Source of the DNA: an uncultured Lachnospiraceae bacterium
GTDB lineage: Bacteria; Bacillota; Clostridia; Lachnospirales; Lachnospiraceae
DNA length: 64,000 nt
Assembly (NCBI GenBank): GCA_910589075.1
Contig: CAJUSK010000035.1
Location: forward strand, 1-64,000
Direction: 5' to 3'
Program-made: the position numbers and the translations under genes
The notes under the pieces: generated by a model
Database searches by the model: none
The model's input: the letters and a program-made list of their open reading frames with translations, nothing else
What the model was told of the DNA's origin: nothing
Part shown: piece after piece, positions 16,817 to 25,393 of the stretch
How the letters are laid out: every line of letters begins with the position of its first letter
Numbering within the stretch: the first letter of the stretch is position 1

Positions 16817-16880
16817 TGTACTGACACATTTGTATCTGACTGCCCGGAAAAAGAATACCTGCAAAGAATGTAAAATAGGA

Positions 16881-16909
16881 TTGACAAAATGTGGTTTATG
16901 GAGTATTCT
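16881..16909 (+). promoter_or_regulatory. Promoter of the tRNA-Thr gene
   Basis: TTGACA (16881-16886), 17-base spacer, TATTCT (16904-16909), about 57 bases before the mature tRNA start. Confidence 0.75.
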
Positions 16910-16965
16910 AATATAGGCGTTGTTGCCAGGGCAATTCTTGCCGGCAGCAATAATTTCATAACTAA

Positions 16966-17038
16966 GCTGCTATAGCACAGTCGGTAGTGCGCAACATTGG
17001 TAGTGTTGAGGTCACCGGTTCGATTCCGGTTAGCAGCT
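16966..17038 (+). tRNA. tRNA-Thr (anticodon GGT)
   Basis: A complete cloverleaf of 73 bases. Acceptor arms are GCTGCTA and TAGCAGC, the D arm is GCAC...GTGC with CGGTAG loop, the anticodon arm is CAACA TTGGTAG TGTTG with anticodon GGT at loop centre, and the T arm is CCGGTTCGATTCCGG. CCA is not encoded (TTT follows). An isolated tRNA, not part of a cluster in this window. Confidence 0.95.
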
Positions 17039-17107
17039 TTTGAATGGTTGAAAAGAAAGGCTTTTCAGGGAGAACACTCTTTGAAATGCCTTTATTTTTC
17101 ATTCATG

Positions 17108-17183
17108 ACAATAGGTTTGCTGGCGAAGCCTGCAATCTATTGTTCATGACAATAGAAAGTTCGCAAAGGGCGCTTTCTATTGT
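17108..17183. repeat. Dispersed double-hairpin repeat, copy B
   Basis: Hairpin 1 (17108-17143) has ACAATAGGTTTGCTGGCG at its left and GCAATCTATTGT at its right. Hairpin 2 (17149-17183) has a perfect 11-bp stem ACAATAGAAAG / CTTTCTATTGT around TTCGCAAAGGGCG. This is the best-preserved copy. The rest of the gap to 17411 holds no gene I would support. Confidence 0.85.
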
Positions 17184-17411
17184 TAGATAATCGAAGCGTA
17201 TCCTGTGGCCCTGAACCAATGCAGATCTTTCCCAAATGAACGGTAAATCTGTTATGGCATCGTTTATGGGTGCAGCCTGTGGACAACGGGCTTGCGGCGG
17301 ACAGAGCAGGAAAATGAAGGATTTCACTTTTACAGATAAAGATTTTGCTGAGGATACAAATATTTTATAATCAGCAAGAAAGAGGAATTTACGCAAACAG
17401 AGGTTTCTTTT

Positions 17412-17738
17412 ATGTGGGGGATATGGCTCGACAGCAAAGCTTTGGAAGTTGGATTATTCCAGGCAGTTGTTCAATACAAGACAGACAATGGTAAAGCCTT
17501 CGTTAGACTGCCTAAAGCGAAGTATGGGCTGGAGATAGAAAGAATCAGGGAGTTGCCGGTGCCTCCCCGGTTTGTTTATGGGGAACAGGTTTCGCCTTGC
17601 AACCATCCGGATATGACAGGCGTAATTGTAGGGATTCGCTGGCATTTCAAGCGTAATTGCTGTTTTTACACCATCAGCGTCAATGGGAAAAAGAGAAGTA
17701 AACGATACTTTGATGAGGATTTGATTTCCAGGGTATAA
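17412..17738 (+). CDS. Small conserved-looking hypothetical protein, 108 aa
   Basis: I do not recognise a named function. The C-terminal half, YGEQVSPCNHPDMTGVIVGI then WHFKRNCCFYTISVNGKKRSKRYF (given in two parts), reads like a compact beta-barrel domain of the kind seen in small DUF proteins of Firmicutes, with a 'NHPD.TG.I..I.WHFK' pattern. There is no signal peptide or membrane span. The ribosome site before ATG 17412 is weak (AGAGG, 11 bases upstream). It is a monocistronic gene with a terminator-like hairpin 125 bases downstream. Confidence 0.6.
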   Translation: MWGIWLDSKALEVGLFQAVVQYKTDNGKAFVRLPKAKYGLEIERIRELPVPPRFVYGEQVSPCNHPDMTGVIVGIRWHFKRNCCFYTISVNGKKRSKRYFDEDLISRV

Positions 17739-17862
17739 ATTCTGGTTTAAAGAATTGCCAGGTGAGTGTAAGTTCAGTCATCACATGTAAATATATGCAT
17801 TCTGCTTCAAATTTTAATCAGTAGGGACACTTTTCCGAAAAGGGAATATCAAAATAACAATG

Positions 17863-17907
17863 AAAAGGCGCATGGGACAGGAAAATTGTAAACCATGTGC
17901 CTTTTTT
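17863..17907 (+). terminator. Probable intrinsic terminator
   Basis: AAAAGGCGCATGG (17863-17875) pairs with CCATGTGCCTTTTTT (from 17893), one G-U pair, and the T-run doubles as the tail. A-run on the left allows termination from both directions. It sits in the otherwise empty 17739-18103 gap. Confidence 0.65.
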
Positions 17908-18103
17908 GCGCCATACAGCAGCAACATGATAGACGATATTCAGACACTGCGTCACAGGGCAGACACAGGCCTTGTTTACAACAGAAGATTGAAAACACAA
18001 GGCCATTTTCCATCATTTACCGGTGGAATTTTTTAAAGTCCCGTGATAGTATTATTTGCGTAACAATTATGTAATAAATTTGTAACATTTAAGGAGGAAA
18101 CCA

Positions 18104-18811
18104 ATGAAAAAACATGTAATATTATCTATAGCTATGGCATCCGCAGTGATTGCAGGGAGCGTTCCCATGACTTCTCAGGCGGCAAACATAAAAGCCGTAC
18201 GGCTGCAGACGGGGAATTTTTGTGAGAATGAGCAGGCAGGAACATACAGTCCTATTTACAGTGGCAAAGATTTGCAGAAATTATTGAAAGAACTGGGCGT
18301 TACAGAAAATGGCTGCTTTAACATAACCCTGCCGGGCACCTCGTCCCCGGAAATACCGGAGGGTCCGGATTCCGGCATCCAGACGCCTGTAGGGCCGGAT
18401 ACACAGAAGCCGGAACAGGATGGGACGGAGGATAGCGTGCTGTCCCAGGCGGCACAGGTAGCGGAGCTGGTAAATGCGGAGCGGGCAAAAGCGGGGCTTC
18501 CGGCATTGCAGTTGCAGACAGATCTGACCCGTGCGGCCAATGTACGGGCCAGAGAAATTAAACAGAAGTTTTCCCATACGAGACCTGACGGCTCGAACTT
18601 CAGCAGCGTATTGGCCGAACAGGGAATTTCGTACCGCATGAGTGGTGAAAACATTGCCTATGGACAGTCCTCGCCCCAGGCGGTTATGGAAGGCTGGATG
18701 AACAGCAGCGGGCATCGTGCCAATATTCTGAACAGAAATTTTAAAAATATTGGTGTGGGACTGTATCAGGATGAGCGGGGTGTGAACCACTGGGTGCAGT
18801 TGTTTACCTGA
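18104..18811 (+). CDS. Secreted CAP/SCP-domain protein
   Basis: A 235-residue protein with a Sec signal peptide (residues 1-~27, ending SQAA), a spacer rich in Pro, Gly and Asp (~75-110), and a C-terminal CAP domain (PF00188 type). The domain has LVNAERAKAGLPAL, FSHTRPDGSNF, SGENIAYG and a GHRANILNRNFKNIGVGLY core. Bacterial CAP proteins of the YkwD type are secreted and common in spore formers; their activity is unclear. AAGGAGGAAACC gives a strong ribosome site. Monocistronic, followed by repeats and a strong hairpin. Confidence 0.9.
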   Translation: MKKHVILSIAMASAVIAGSVPMTSQAANIKAVRLQTGNFCENEQAGTYSPIYSGKDLQKLLKELGVTENGCFNITLPGTSSPEIPEGPDSGIQTPVGPDTQKPEQDGTEDSVLSQAAQVAELVNAERAKAGLPALQLQTDLTRAANVRAREIKQKFSHTRPDGSNFSSVLAEQGISYRMSGENIAYGQSSPQAVMEGWMNSSGHRANILNRNFKNIGVGLYQDERGVNHWVQLFT

Positions 18812-18907
18812 TGGGACAGAAGGGAAATACCCGGACATCCTAAAAGAACCCGGATAAAATAGCGGCAGCTTTATTGCCGTGGGCGGGTGTTGGGGATCAG
18901 ACAAAGA

Positions 18908-18983
18908 ACAATAGATTGCAGGTTTCGCCAGCAAACCTATTGTCATGAATAATAGACAGCACGCTTTGCGCACTTTCTGTTGT
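18908..18983. repeat. Dispersed double-hairpin repeat, copy C (inverted)
   Basis: Bases 18908-18943 are the reverse complement of hairpin 1 (ACAATAGATTGCAGG...GCAAACCTATTGT). Bases 18949-18983 are a degenerate hairpin 2 (ATAATAGACAGCACGC...CACTTTCTGTTGT). Orientation relative to copies A and B is reversed for hairpin 1. Confidence 0.8.
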
Positions 18984-18998
18984 CATGCATAAAGTAAG

Positions 18999-19053
18999 AG
19001 ACGGCGTTTTTCATTCCTGTTGTGAGGAGGAGTGAAAAACGCCGTCTTTGTTT
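18999..19053. terminator. Strong hairpin, probable bidirectional terminator
   Basis: Perfect 15-bp stem AGACGGCGTTTTTCA (18999-19013) / TGAAAAACGCCGTCT (19033-19047), followed by TTGTTT on the plus strand. It lies between the CAP gene and the convergent trpB2-like gene and could serve both. Confidence 0.75.
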
Positions 19054-19056
19054 ATG

Positions 19057-19090
19057 ACACTGGAAAGTGCGCAAATGTGTTGTCTATTGT
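19057..19090. repeat. Dispersed hairpin repeat, copy E (degenerate single hairpin)
   Basis: ACACTGGAAAGTGCGCAAATGTG...GTCTATTGT resembles hairpin 2 (given in parts), with the conserved GCGCAAA loop. It is weaker than copies B, D and F. Confidence 0.5.
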
Positions 19091-19139
19091 TTATGGAAAG
19101 TAGATATAAAACAAAGGATGTGCAACGTTCCCTGGGTAT

Positions 19140-20525
19140 TTAGAATTCATTTCCGGGAAATCTGGGAATGCCGTCCAGTCCGGGCTTCAGCTCTTCATCT
19201 GAGGGAACATAGTCTTTCATTTCTTTGTTATTGTATTTCTCATAAGCCAGCATATCGAAGTACCCTGTACCGGTGAGTCCGAATACGATGGTTTTTTCTT
19301 CGCCGGTTTCTTTGCACTTGAGGGCTTCGTCGATGGCCACACGGATTGCATGGCTGCTCTCCGGCGCCGGGAGTATGCCTTCCACCCGTGCGAACTGGAC
19401 AGCCGCGTCAAATACGGCAGTTTGTTCCACACTGACTGCCTCCATTATACCGTCATGGTAGAGCTGCGAAAGAACGGGGCTCATGCCATGGTAGCGCAGG
19501 CCGCCTGCATGGTTGGCTGAGGGGATAAAGCCGCTTCCCAATGTGTACATTTTGGCCAGAGGGCAGACCTTTCCGGTATCGCAGAAATCATAGGCGAATA
19601 CACCCCGTGTAAAGCTGGGGCAGGATGCGGGTTCCACGGCAATGATCCGATAATTTCTTTCACCCCGGATCATTTCCCCTGCAAAAGGAGAGATCAGGCC
19701 GCCCAGGTTGGAGCCGCCGCCGGCGCATCCGATAATAATATCGGGAACGATTTCGTACTTGTCAAGGGCGGTTTTTGTCTCCAGCCCGATGATGGTCTGA
19801 TGGAGCAGCACCTGGTTGAGAACACTGCCCAGTACATAGCGGTAACCTTCCCGTGTACTCTCGGCTTCCACCGCTTCGGAAATGGCACAGCCCAGGCTTC
19901 CGGATGTGCCGGGATGCTCTGCAAGAATCTTTCTGCCGATGGCGGTGGTCATACTGGGGGAAGGGGTAACAGTTGCGCCATAGGTTTTCATAACTTCCCG
20001 GCGGAAGGGTTTCTGCTCATAGGAAACTTTTACCATATAGACCAGGCAGTCCAGGCCGAAATAGGAGCATGCCATGGACAGAGCGGTTCCCCACTGGCCG
20101 GCGCCGGTTTCCGTCGTAACGCCGGTCAGTCCCTGCTTTTTTGCGTAATAGGCCTGGGCGATGGCGGAATTGAGCTTGTGGCTTCCGCTTGTATTGTTGC
20201 CTTCAAATTTATAATAAATTTTGGCCGGCGTCTGTAATTTTTCTTCCAGACAGTATGCGCGGACCAGAGGAGAGGGACGGTACATTTTGTAGAAATCCCG
20301 TATTTCTTGTGGAATCGGGATCCATGTGTTGGTATCATCCAGCTCCTGTGCTGCCAGTTCGTCGCAGAAGACATCAGACAGCTCCTGAACCGTCATGGGC
20401 TGCAATGTGTCGGGATTGAGCAGAGGCGCCGGTTTATGTTTCATATCCCCGCGCAGGTTGTACCATGCATCGGGAATTTCGTTTTCGCTCAAATAAATTT
20501 TATAAGGGATTTTATGGTCTTTCAT
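19140..20525 (-). CDS. TrpB2-like pyridoxal-phosphate enzyme (tryptophan synthase beta-like)
   Basis: A 461-residue protein of the TrpB2/TrpB-like family (TIGR01415 type), longer than classical TrpB (~400). The PLP lysine lies in FEGNNTSGSHKLNSAIAQ, followed by ETGAGQWGTALS and the phosphate-binding CAGGGSNLGG. The family condenses indole or related substrates with serine, usually without a TrpA partner. No trpA or other trp gene is nearby, so it stands alone. The ATG at 20525 has AGGAGGAAAAG upstream; a longer frame to 20606 lacks a ribosome site. Divergent from the GGDEF gene. Confidence 0.92.
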   Translation of the reverse strand: MKDHKIPYKIYLSENEIPDAWYNLRGDMKHKPAPLLNPDTLQPMTVQELSDVFCDELAAQELDDTNTWIPIPQEIRDFYKMYRPSPLVRAYCLEEKLQTPAKIYYKFEGNNTSGSHKLNSAIAQAYYAKKQGLTGVTTETGAGQWGTALSMACSYFGLDCLVYMVKVSYEQKPFRREVMKTYGATVTPSPSMTTAIGRKILAEHPGTSGSLGCAISEAVEAESTREGYRYVLGSVLNQVLLHQTIIGLETKTALDKYEIVPDIIIGCAGGGSNLGGLISPFAGEMIRGERNYRIIAVEPASCPSFTRGVFAYDFCDTGKVCPLAKMYTLGSGFIPSANHAGGLRYHGMSPVLSQLYHDGIMEAVSVEQTAVFDAAVQFARVEGILPAPESSHAIRVAIDEALKCKETGEEKTIVFGLTGTGYFDMLAYEKYNNKEMKDYVPSDEELKPGLDGIPRFPGNEF

Positions 20526-20710
20526 TTTCTTTTCCTCCTGACTTGGCTGCTGCTGTCCGGCTTTTATCGGTATGTGACTCAATCTGTGAGGCCGGAACAG
20601 TGGCATTGATTATCATGTTAGCATAGAAAAAAGGATACTGCAATTGTTTTTCCGGCTGATTTGTGTTATAACAAAAGACGGGTTTATCATTTTGAGGATG
20701 GAGAAAATAA

Positions 20711-22057
20711 ATGAATGACAGGGTACTTTTAGATACGGATCTGAAAACAATTGGAGATATTATTGATACGCCTGCGATTCTGTTTAACGAAAAACAGGTG
20801 ATCAGGCTCAATGACAGGGGCAGATTATTTCCTGTTGCGGATGCCGGGCTCAAGCGGCTTTTTTTCGCATACAGTATGTATAAAAAGGTAAAAATAAAAG
20901 AAAAGCTGCAGGGAACGGATGGTGTGCCTATGAGCATCCGTATTGCGGCGCTGCGGGTGACGTATAACGGGGAGACTTTTTTGATCGGTGAAATCCAGGA
21001 AGCCGCACCGGAAGGGAAGCTGACTGTGGGGATAGGTTCCGCCGTTTACCGGTTGATGTTAGAGATGACTCAGAAAATGGGACGGTTTTCTTCGGAGGAG
21101 GAGATCAGCCATTTTATTCTGGAATATTCACAGAAGGCAGTGAAGAATTACGGGTTCTGTTCCGTGATGTCCGTGCAGGACGGTTCTGCGGTCATTGTGG
21201 AGAAAGCAGGATATTCTGACCAGGTTTACGGAATGAAAATGCCGGTGGAAGATACCTTTCTGTATCGGGCCACAGACGGAAAATGTGACAGAATTGTCAA
21301 TATCGGAAATTTGCAACCTTATGACAATGTTTACAGCAGGGAAATTCTGTCGGCAGAGGAAGACTGCCGGATATGCTCTACCATATCGGCGCCTATTTAT
21401 ATAGATGGCGTATTGACGGGGATGATCAATCTGGACAGCATTCAGACCAACGCCTTTGACGAAGAGGATACGGCGCTTCTTTCTCTAGTGAAAAATAATG
21501 TGGAGATTGCCCTTACAAACAGAAAACTCCACCAAAAGGCCCTGAACGCAGAACTGGATTATCTCACAGGGTGTGGAAACCGGCGTTATTTTGAAAAAAC
21601 ATTTTATGATGCAGACAAGAAAAACCTCTGGATTGTGCAGTTTGACATGAATAATTTAAAACCGGTTAACGACAATTACGGTCATGCATGGGGGGATCGT
21701 ATTATCTGTGATTTTGCCAGGAAGCTGGATCAGTGCAGGCAAAACAAAGAAGTTATCGCCCGTATGGGAGGTGATGAGTTTGCCGGTATCTTTTATGCGG
21801 AGAGCGAGCAGGCTCTGGCAGAGCGGATGGAAGCGCTGCAGGAAACGATCAGAAAGGAACCTGTCTCCGCCCCGGGGGAGCAGATTGCATATTCGTTCAG
21901 TTATGGAATTTGCGGATATGAGTCCGGGGAATCAGAGGAGATGGTTTTAAGGAATATGATAAAATGTGCGGACGACCGGATGTACCGGTATAAGGCCGCA
22001 TATAAGAAGACACATCCTTCCGTCTATAATGACAGGGATATGATGAATACGTTATAA
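20711..22057 (+). CDS. GAF-GGDEF diguanylate cyclase
   Basis: A 448-residue soluble protein. The N-terminal ~110 residues are an unassigned sensory part. Residues ~120-285 fit a GAF domain (FCSVMSVQDGSAVIVEKAGY ... ISAPIYIDGVLTGMINLDS). The C-terminal GGDEF domain starts at DYLTGCGNRRYFEK and has an intact active-site RMGGDEF near residue 352, so it should make cyclic di-GMP from GTP. The usual RxxD inhibitory site just before GGDEF is not seen. No membrane span, no EAL domain. Monocistronic, with the promoter in the 185-base divergent region to trpB2. Confidence 0.9.
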   Translation: MNDRVLLDTDLKTIGDIIDTPAILFNEKQVIRLNDRGRLFPVADAGLKRLFFAYSMYKKVKIKEKLQGTDGVPMSIRIAALRVTYNGETFLIGEIQEAAPEGKLTVGIGSAVYRLMLEMTQKMGRFSSEEEISHFILEYSQKAVKNYGFCSVMSVQDGSAVIVEKAGYSDQVYGMKMPVEDTFLYRATDGKCDRIVNIGNLQPYDNVYSREILSAEEDCRICSTISAPIYIDGVLTGMINLDSIQTNAFDEEDTALLSLVKNNVEIALTNRKLHQKALNAELDYLTGCGNRRYFEKTFYDADKKNLWIVQFDMNNLKPVNDNYGHAWGDRIICDFARKLDQCRQNKEVIARMGGDEFAGIFYAESEQALAERMEALQETIRKEPVSAPGEQIAYSFSYGICGYESGESEEMVLRNMIKCADDRMYRYKAAYKKTHPSVYNDRDMMNTL

Positions 22058-22171
22058 TATGGGAGAAGCGTCAGCCAGGGCAAGTGACAGTGCAGACGGA
22101 CGTTCTTTCGGGTATGAAACAGATATATGCCGCTGCATAGGGCGTTATGGGGCGGCCAGGACAGGAGATGA

Positions 22172-23200
22172 ATGCATATGACGGATATTCCGGTAAAAGA
22201 TCAGATATACAGACATTTTAAAGGGAACCTGTACAGAATTGTTACTGTGGCCATTCATTCGGAAACAGGAGAGCGGATGGTGGTATACCAGGCCCTGTAT
22301 GGAGATTATACGGTGTATGTGAGGGAACTTTCCATGTTTATGGGAAAAGTGGACAGAAACAGATACCCTGACGCGGACCAGGAAGAACGCTTCAAACTGT
22401 TAACGCAGATCATCGGGCAGGAATCCGGAGCCAGTCTGCAGGTGCGGACAAGCCCGGATGAACCGATCCGGATCCAGGCCGGTACGGATGAGACAGTACA
22501 GACCCCCGAAACGGACGGGGATGGGATGCCGGCACAGGCAGCAGACGATAACGGCGTGCAGAAGACCGGCGAGGATAACAGAGAAGAGGTAATGGGCGTG
22601 GGCGAAGAGAAGCCGTTGCCCGAATCAAAGGCCCAGGGTCAGGCGCCAGGTGCCGGCGAAGACAGGCCGTTGCCCGAATCAAAGGCCCAGGGCCAGGCGA
22701 CAGGTGCCGATGAAGACAGGCCGTTGCCCGAATCAAAGGCCCAGGGCCAGGCGACAGGTGCCGGCGAAGACAGGCCGTTGCCCGAATCAAAGGCCGGAGA
22801 CCAGGTGACAGGCGCTGACGAACAGGCGCCTGACTGGGCGGCAGGGGACAGCGTGCAAACGGCCGCAGAGAATGTGCAGGCCGCAAAAGCCGCATCGGGG
22901 GATGCGGCAGAGCATGTGGAAGAAACAAAGGAACCATCGGATGCGGTAGAGGGCGGTGAGGCAGAAGACGAAATGGCCGGGCTTGACCCTTTTCTCCTTG
23001 AATTCCTGGATGCGGACACGTACAGGGAGCGGCTGAATCTGCTGGCTGCGCTTCATGTGCGTCTGACAGACGATATGTTGAATACAATGGCGGTTTCTGT
23101 AGATGTGGAGATTGGGGACGGCGATCTGGAAACACGGTATGAGGCATTAAAAAACTGCCTTCTGACATTGGAAAAATATGAATGTAACCGTGTTCGATAA
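22172..23200 (+). CDS. DUF1653-domain protein with tandem repeats
   Basis: A 342-residue protein (starting at ATG 22172; ATG 22178 is equally possible after AGGAG). Residues ~3-70 are a DUF1653 domain (YRHFKGNLYRIVTVAIHSET and LYGDYTVYVRELSMF). The middle (~100-270) is low-complexity and acidic, with four tandem 18-residue repeats containing RPLPESKAQGQATGAG. The C-terminal ~70 residues (FLLEFLDADTYRERLNLLAAL ... MAVSVDVEIGDGDLE) form a small helical domain seen in related Lachnospiraceae proteins. There is no signal peptide. Function unknown. It ends 18 bases before the SfsA-MutY gene and may be cotranscribed. Confidence 0.85.
   Translation: MHMTDIPVKDQIYRHFKGNLYRIVTVAIHSETGERMVVYQALYGDYTVYVRELSMFMGKVDRNRYPDADQEERFKLLTQIIGQESGASLQVRTSPDEPIRIQAGTDETVQTPETDGDGMPAQAADDNGVQKTGEDNREEVMGVGEEKPLPESKAQGQAPGAGEDRPLPESKAQGQATGADEDRPLPESKAQGQATGAGEDRPLPESKAGDQVTGADEQAPDWAAGDSVQTAAENVQAAKAASGDAAEHVEETKEPSDAVEGGEAEDEMAGLDPFLLEFLDADTYRERLNLLAALHVRLTDDMLNTMAVSVDVEIGDGDLETRYEALKNCLLTLEKYECNRVR
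22612..22827 (+). repeat. Four tandem 54-bp repeats inside the DUF1653 gene
   Basis: GCCGTTGCCCGAATCAAAGG begins at 22612, 22666, 22720 and 22774, exactly 54 bases apart, so each unit adds 18 residues in frame. The last copy has diverged at its end. Near-identity suggests recent expansion and possible length variation between strains. Confidence 0.9.
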
Positions 23201-23218
23201 CCGGTGGCAGGAGTCTGT

Positions 23219-25120
23219 ATGGAATATAAACAGATACGAAAGGGCAGGTTTCTTTCCAGGCCCAACCGTTTTGTGGCTTATGTGGAATTTGGGGGAAAGA
23301 CGGAACCGGTACATGTAAAAAATACGGGCCGGTGCAGGGAACTGTTGCAGAAGGGGGCAGAGGTTTATGTGGAAGCCTCTCAGAATCCGGCCAGAAAAAC
23401 AGGTTATGATCTGGTTGCGGTTAAAAAAGGCAGCCGCCTTGTAAATATGGATTCTATGGCACCGAACCGGGCTGTGGGAGAATGGCTGGCACAGGGCGGG
23501 TTGTTCCCTTCTGTGAAAAAGATCAGGCCGGAAACGGTATATGGGAATTCACGGTTTGACTTCTATGTGGAAACAGACCGGTCTCCAAAGGGAGCCGCCA
23601 CAGAAACAGAAGGCCCGGTGGAGTGTGAGCCCGGGCGAATACTGATAGAAGTGAAGGGGGTTACGCTGGAAGAGGACGGTGTGGTACTGTTTCCGGATGC
23701 GCCTTCTGAACGGGCCGTGAAACATGTGCGGGAACTGATCCGGGCAAGGGCGGAGGGCTATGAAACCTATGTCCTGTTTGTCATACAGATGACAGGCGTG
23801 TCATATTTCACACCCAATGCGGGCACCCATCCGGCGTTTTGCCAGGCGCTCAGGGATGCGGCTGGCAGCGGCGTACATATCCTTGCCTATGACTGCCATG
23901 TATGGGAACGTGGTATGGCGATCAGAAAGCCGGTGGAAGTGCGTCTGACGGATTGTATCACAACCGAAAAAACGGATACGCAAAGTGTAAGTACAAAGCA
24001 GCCGGAGCGGGGTGGTAAAGGGGAAGCGGATGAACTGCCGCTGGCAGATCTGATGAAACCATTACTGTGCTGGTATGACAAATCCCATCGCATTCTGCCA
24101 TGGCGGGATCACCCCACGGCATACCGGGTATGGATTTCCGAGATTATGCTGCAACAGACGCGGGTGGCGGCGGTCATGCCTTATTATGAACGCTTTCTGG
24201 AGGCTTTGCCAGATGTGGCCCATCTGGCGGCGGTGGCGGATGAAACCCTTCTGAAGCTGTGGGAAGGACTGGGATACTATAACCGGGCCCGGAACCTGAA
24301 AAAGGCGGCGATAAAGATTATGGAAGAACATGGGGGACAGATGCCGGAGAGCTATGAGGCGCTTCTGGCTCTGCCGGGCATTGGAAGCTATACTGCAGGC
24401 GCGATTGCTTCCATTGCCTATGGGCTGCCATATCCGGCGGTGGATGGCAATGTGCTGCGTATTCTGGCCAGAGTGCGCATGGACGATGGGGATATTATGG
24501 ATGAGAAGGTGCGCCAGGGTGTGAGAAAGCGTTTGCTTGAGGTGATGCCCGGGAAGCGGGCAGGTGACCTGAATCAGGCGCTGATGGAACTGGGCGCGGT
24601 GGTCTGTGTTCCGGGCGGTGTGCCCAAATGCGGGGAGTGTCCCTGGGGGATGGTGTGTCGTGCCAGGGCGGCGGGGCAGATAAATGACTATCCGAAAAAA
24701 TCAGGGAAAAAGGCGCGGACTGTGGAGAAAATGACTGTTTTGATCCTACAGGATGAAAACAGGACGGCACTGCGCAAACGGCCGGAGAGCGGCTTGCTGG
24801 CCGGCATGTATGAATTTCCCTCTCTGCCGGGGCATCGGACAAAAGAAGAGACGTTGTCCTGGCTGTCAGAGAGAGGGTATCAGACGATCCATATCCGTCG
24901 GCTGGAGGATGCCAGACATATTTTTACGCATAAGGAATGGCATATGATTGGCTATGCTGTCAGAGTGGATGAACTGGAGCGGCCCTCTGCTTCTTCGGAA
25001 ACCGGTTTTTTGTTTGCGGAAGCGGGGGAGAGTGAGGAAAAATATCCGATTCCGTCGGCTTTTTCCGCTTATGCAAAATATGCAGGGATACATCTTGGAC
25101 ATGGAAAGAAGTCTGAATGA
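23219..25120 (+). CDS. SfsA-MutY fusion: sugar-fermentation-stimulation nuclease domain joined to A/G-specific adenine glycosylase
   Basis: A single 633-residue frame starting at ATG 23219 (GGAG nine bases before). Residues 1-~245 are SfsA: RPNRFVAYVEFGG, the HVKNTGRC loop, SRFDFYVE, ILIEVKGVTLEEDG and VLFVIQMTGV, with the PD-(D/E)XK-like D and E-x-K residues. After a linker, residues ~272-630 are MutY: WISEIMLQQTRV with the catalytic Glu, LPGIGSYTAGAIAS as helix-hairpin-helix, VDGNVLR with the catalytic Asp, and iron-sulfur cysteines C-x7-C-x2-C-x5-C near 463-480. The C-terminus has the NUDIX-like 8-oxoG reader. It should remove A opposite 8-oxoG; the SfsA role is unclear. Confidence 0.93.
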   Translation: MEYKQIRKGRFLSRPNRFVAYVEFGGKTEPVHVKNTGRCRELLQKGAEVYVEASQNPARKTGYDLVAVKKGSRLVNMDSMAPNRAVGEWLAQGGLFPSVKKIRPETVYGNSRFDFYVETDRSPKGAATETEGPVECEPGRILIEVKGVTLEEDGVVLFPDAPSERAVKHVRELIRARAEGYETYVLFVIQMTGVSYFTPNAGTHPAFCQALRDAAGSGVHILAYDCHVWERGMAIRKPVEVRLTDCITTEKTDTQSVSTKQPERGGKGEADELPLADLMKPLLCWYDKSHRILPWRDHPTAYRVWISEIMLQQTRVAAVMPYYERFLEALPDVAHLAAVADETLLKLWEGLGYYNRARNLKKAAIKIMEEHGGQMPESYEALLALPGIGSYTAGAIASIAYGLPYPAVDGNVLRILARVRMDDGDIMDEKVRQGVRKRLLEVMPGKRAGDLNQALMELGAVVCVPGGVPKCGECPWGMVCRARAAGQINDYPKKSGKKARTVEKMTVLILQDENRTALRKRPESGLLAGMYEFPSLPGHRTKEETLSWLSERGYQTIHIRRLEDARHIFTHKEWHMIGYAVRVDELERPSASSETGFLFAEAGESEEKYPIPSAFSAYAKYAGIHLGHGKKSE

Positions 25121-25159
25121 ACGCAGCTGTGACGCTTGCGGGGAAGAGTGCTCTATGTT

Positions 25160-25360
25160 ATACTCACAGGAAACCCGCATATATGCAGTGGAGGGCTGTT
25201 GTGTATAAGTGCGGGTTCCCTGTGAGTATGGATGCACACAGAATGCAGAAAAGCAGCATTCTGGCGCGTGTACGGAGTTCGCAGCGAGTGCGAACTCCTG
25301 AATGAAGGTGTGTGTGTATGCTTGAGGGAAACCCGCATATATGCAGTGGAGGGCTGTTGT
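25160..25360 (+). other. Structured leader of glyA with 34-bp direct repeat
   Basis: An exact 34-bp repeat starting GGAAACCCGCATATATGCAG occupies 25169-25202 and 25327-25360. The first copy is inside a long hairpin: ATACTCACAGGAAACCCGCA (25160-25179) against TGCGGGTTCCCTGTGAGTAT (25210-25229), one mismatch. Two more hairpins follow: CAGAATGC/GCATTCTG (25240-25263) and perfect 10-bp GGAGTTCGCA/TGCGAACTCC (25274-25298). No known riboswitch consensus (glycine, THF, T-box) was seen. It ends 33 bases before the glyA start. Confidence 0.7.
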
Positions 25361-25393
25361 AAAATTTATAAATAGAACGATGGAGGAAAAACG

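Noticed and set aside
17236..17370. Possible 44-codon gene (ends TDKDFAEDTNIL)
   Set aside because: The C-terminal end looks protein-like, but there is no ribosome site or recognisable family, and it is too short to support from sequence alone.
22612..22827. CRISPR array
   Set aside because: The 54-bp units are directly adjacent with no spacers and lie in frame inside a gene.
25120..25393. T-box, glycine or THF riboswitch before glyA
   Set aside because: None of the conserved core sequences (for example the T-box AGGGTGGNACCGCG) is present; kept only as an unknown structured leader.
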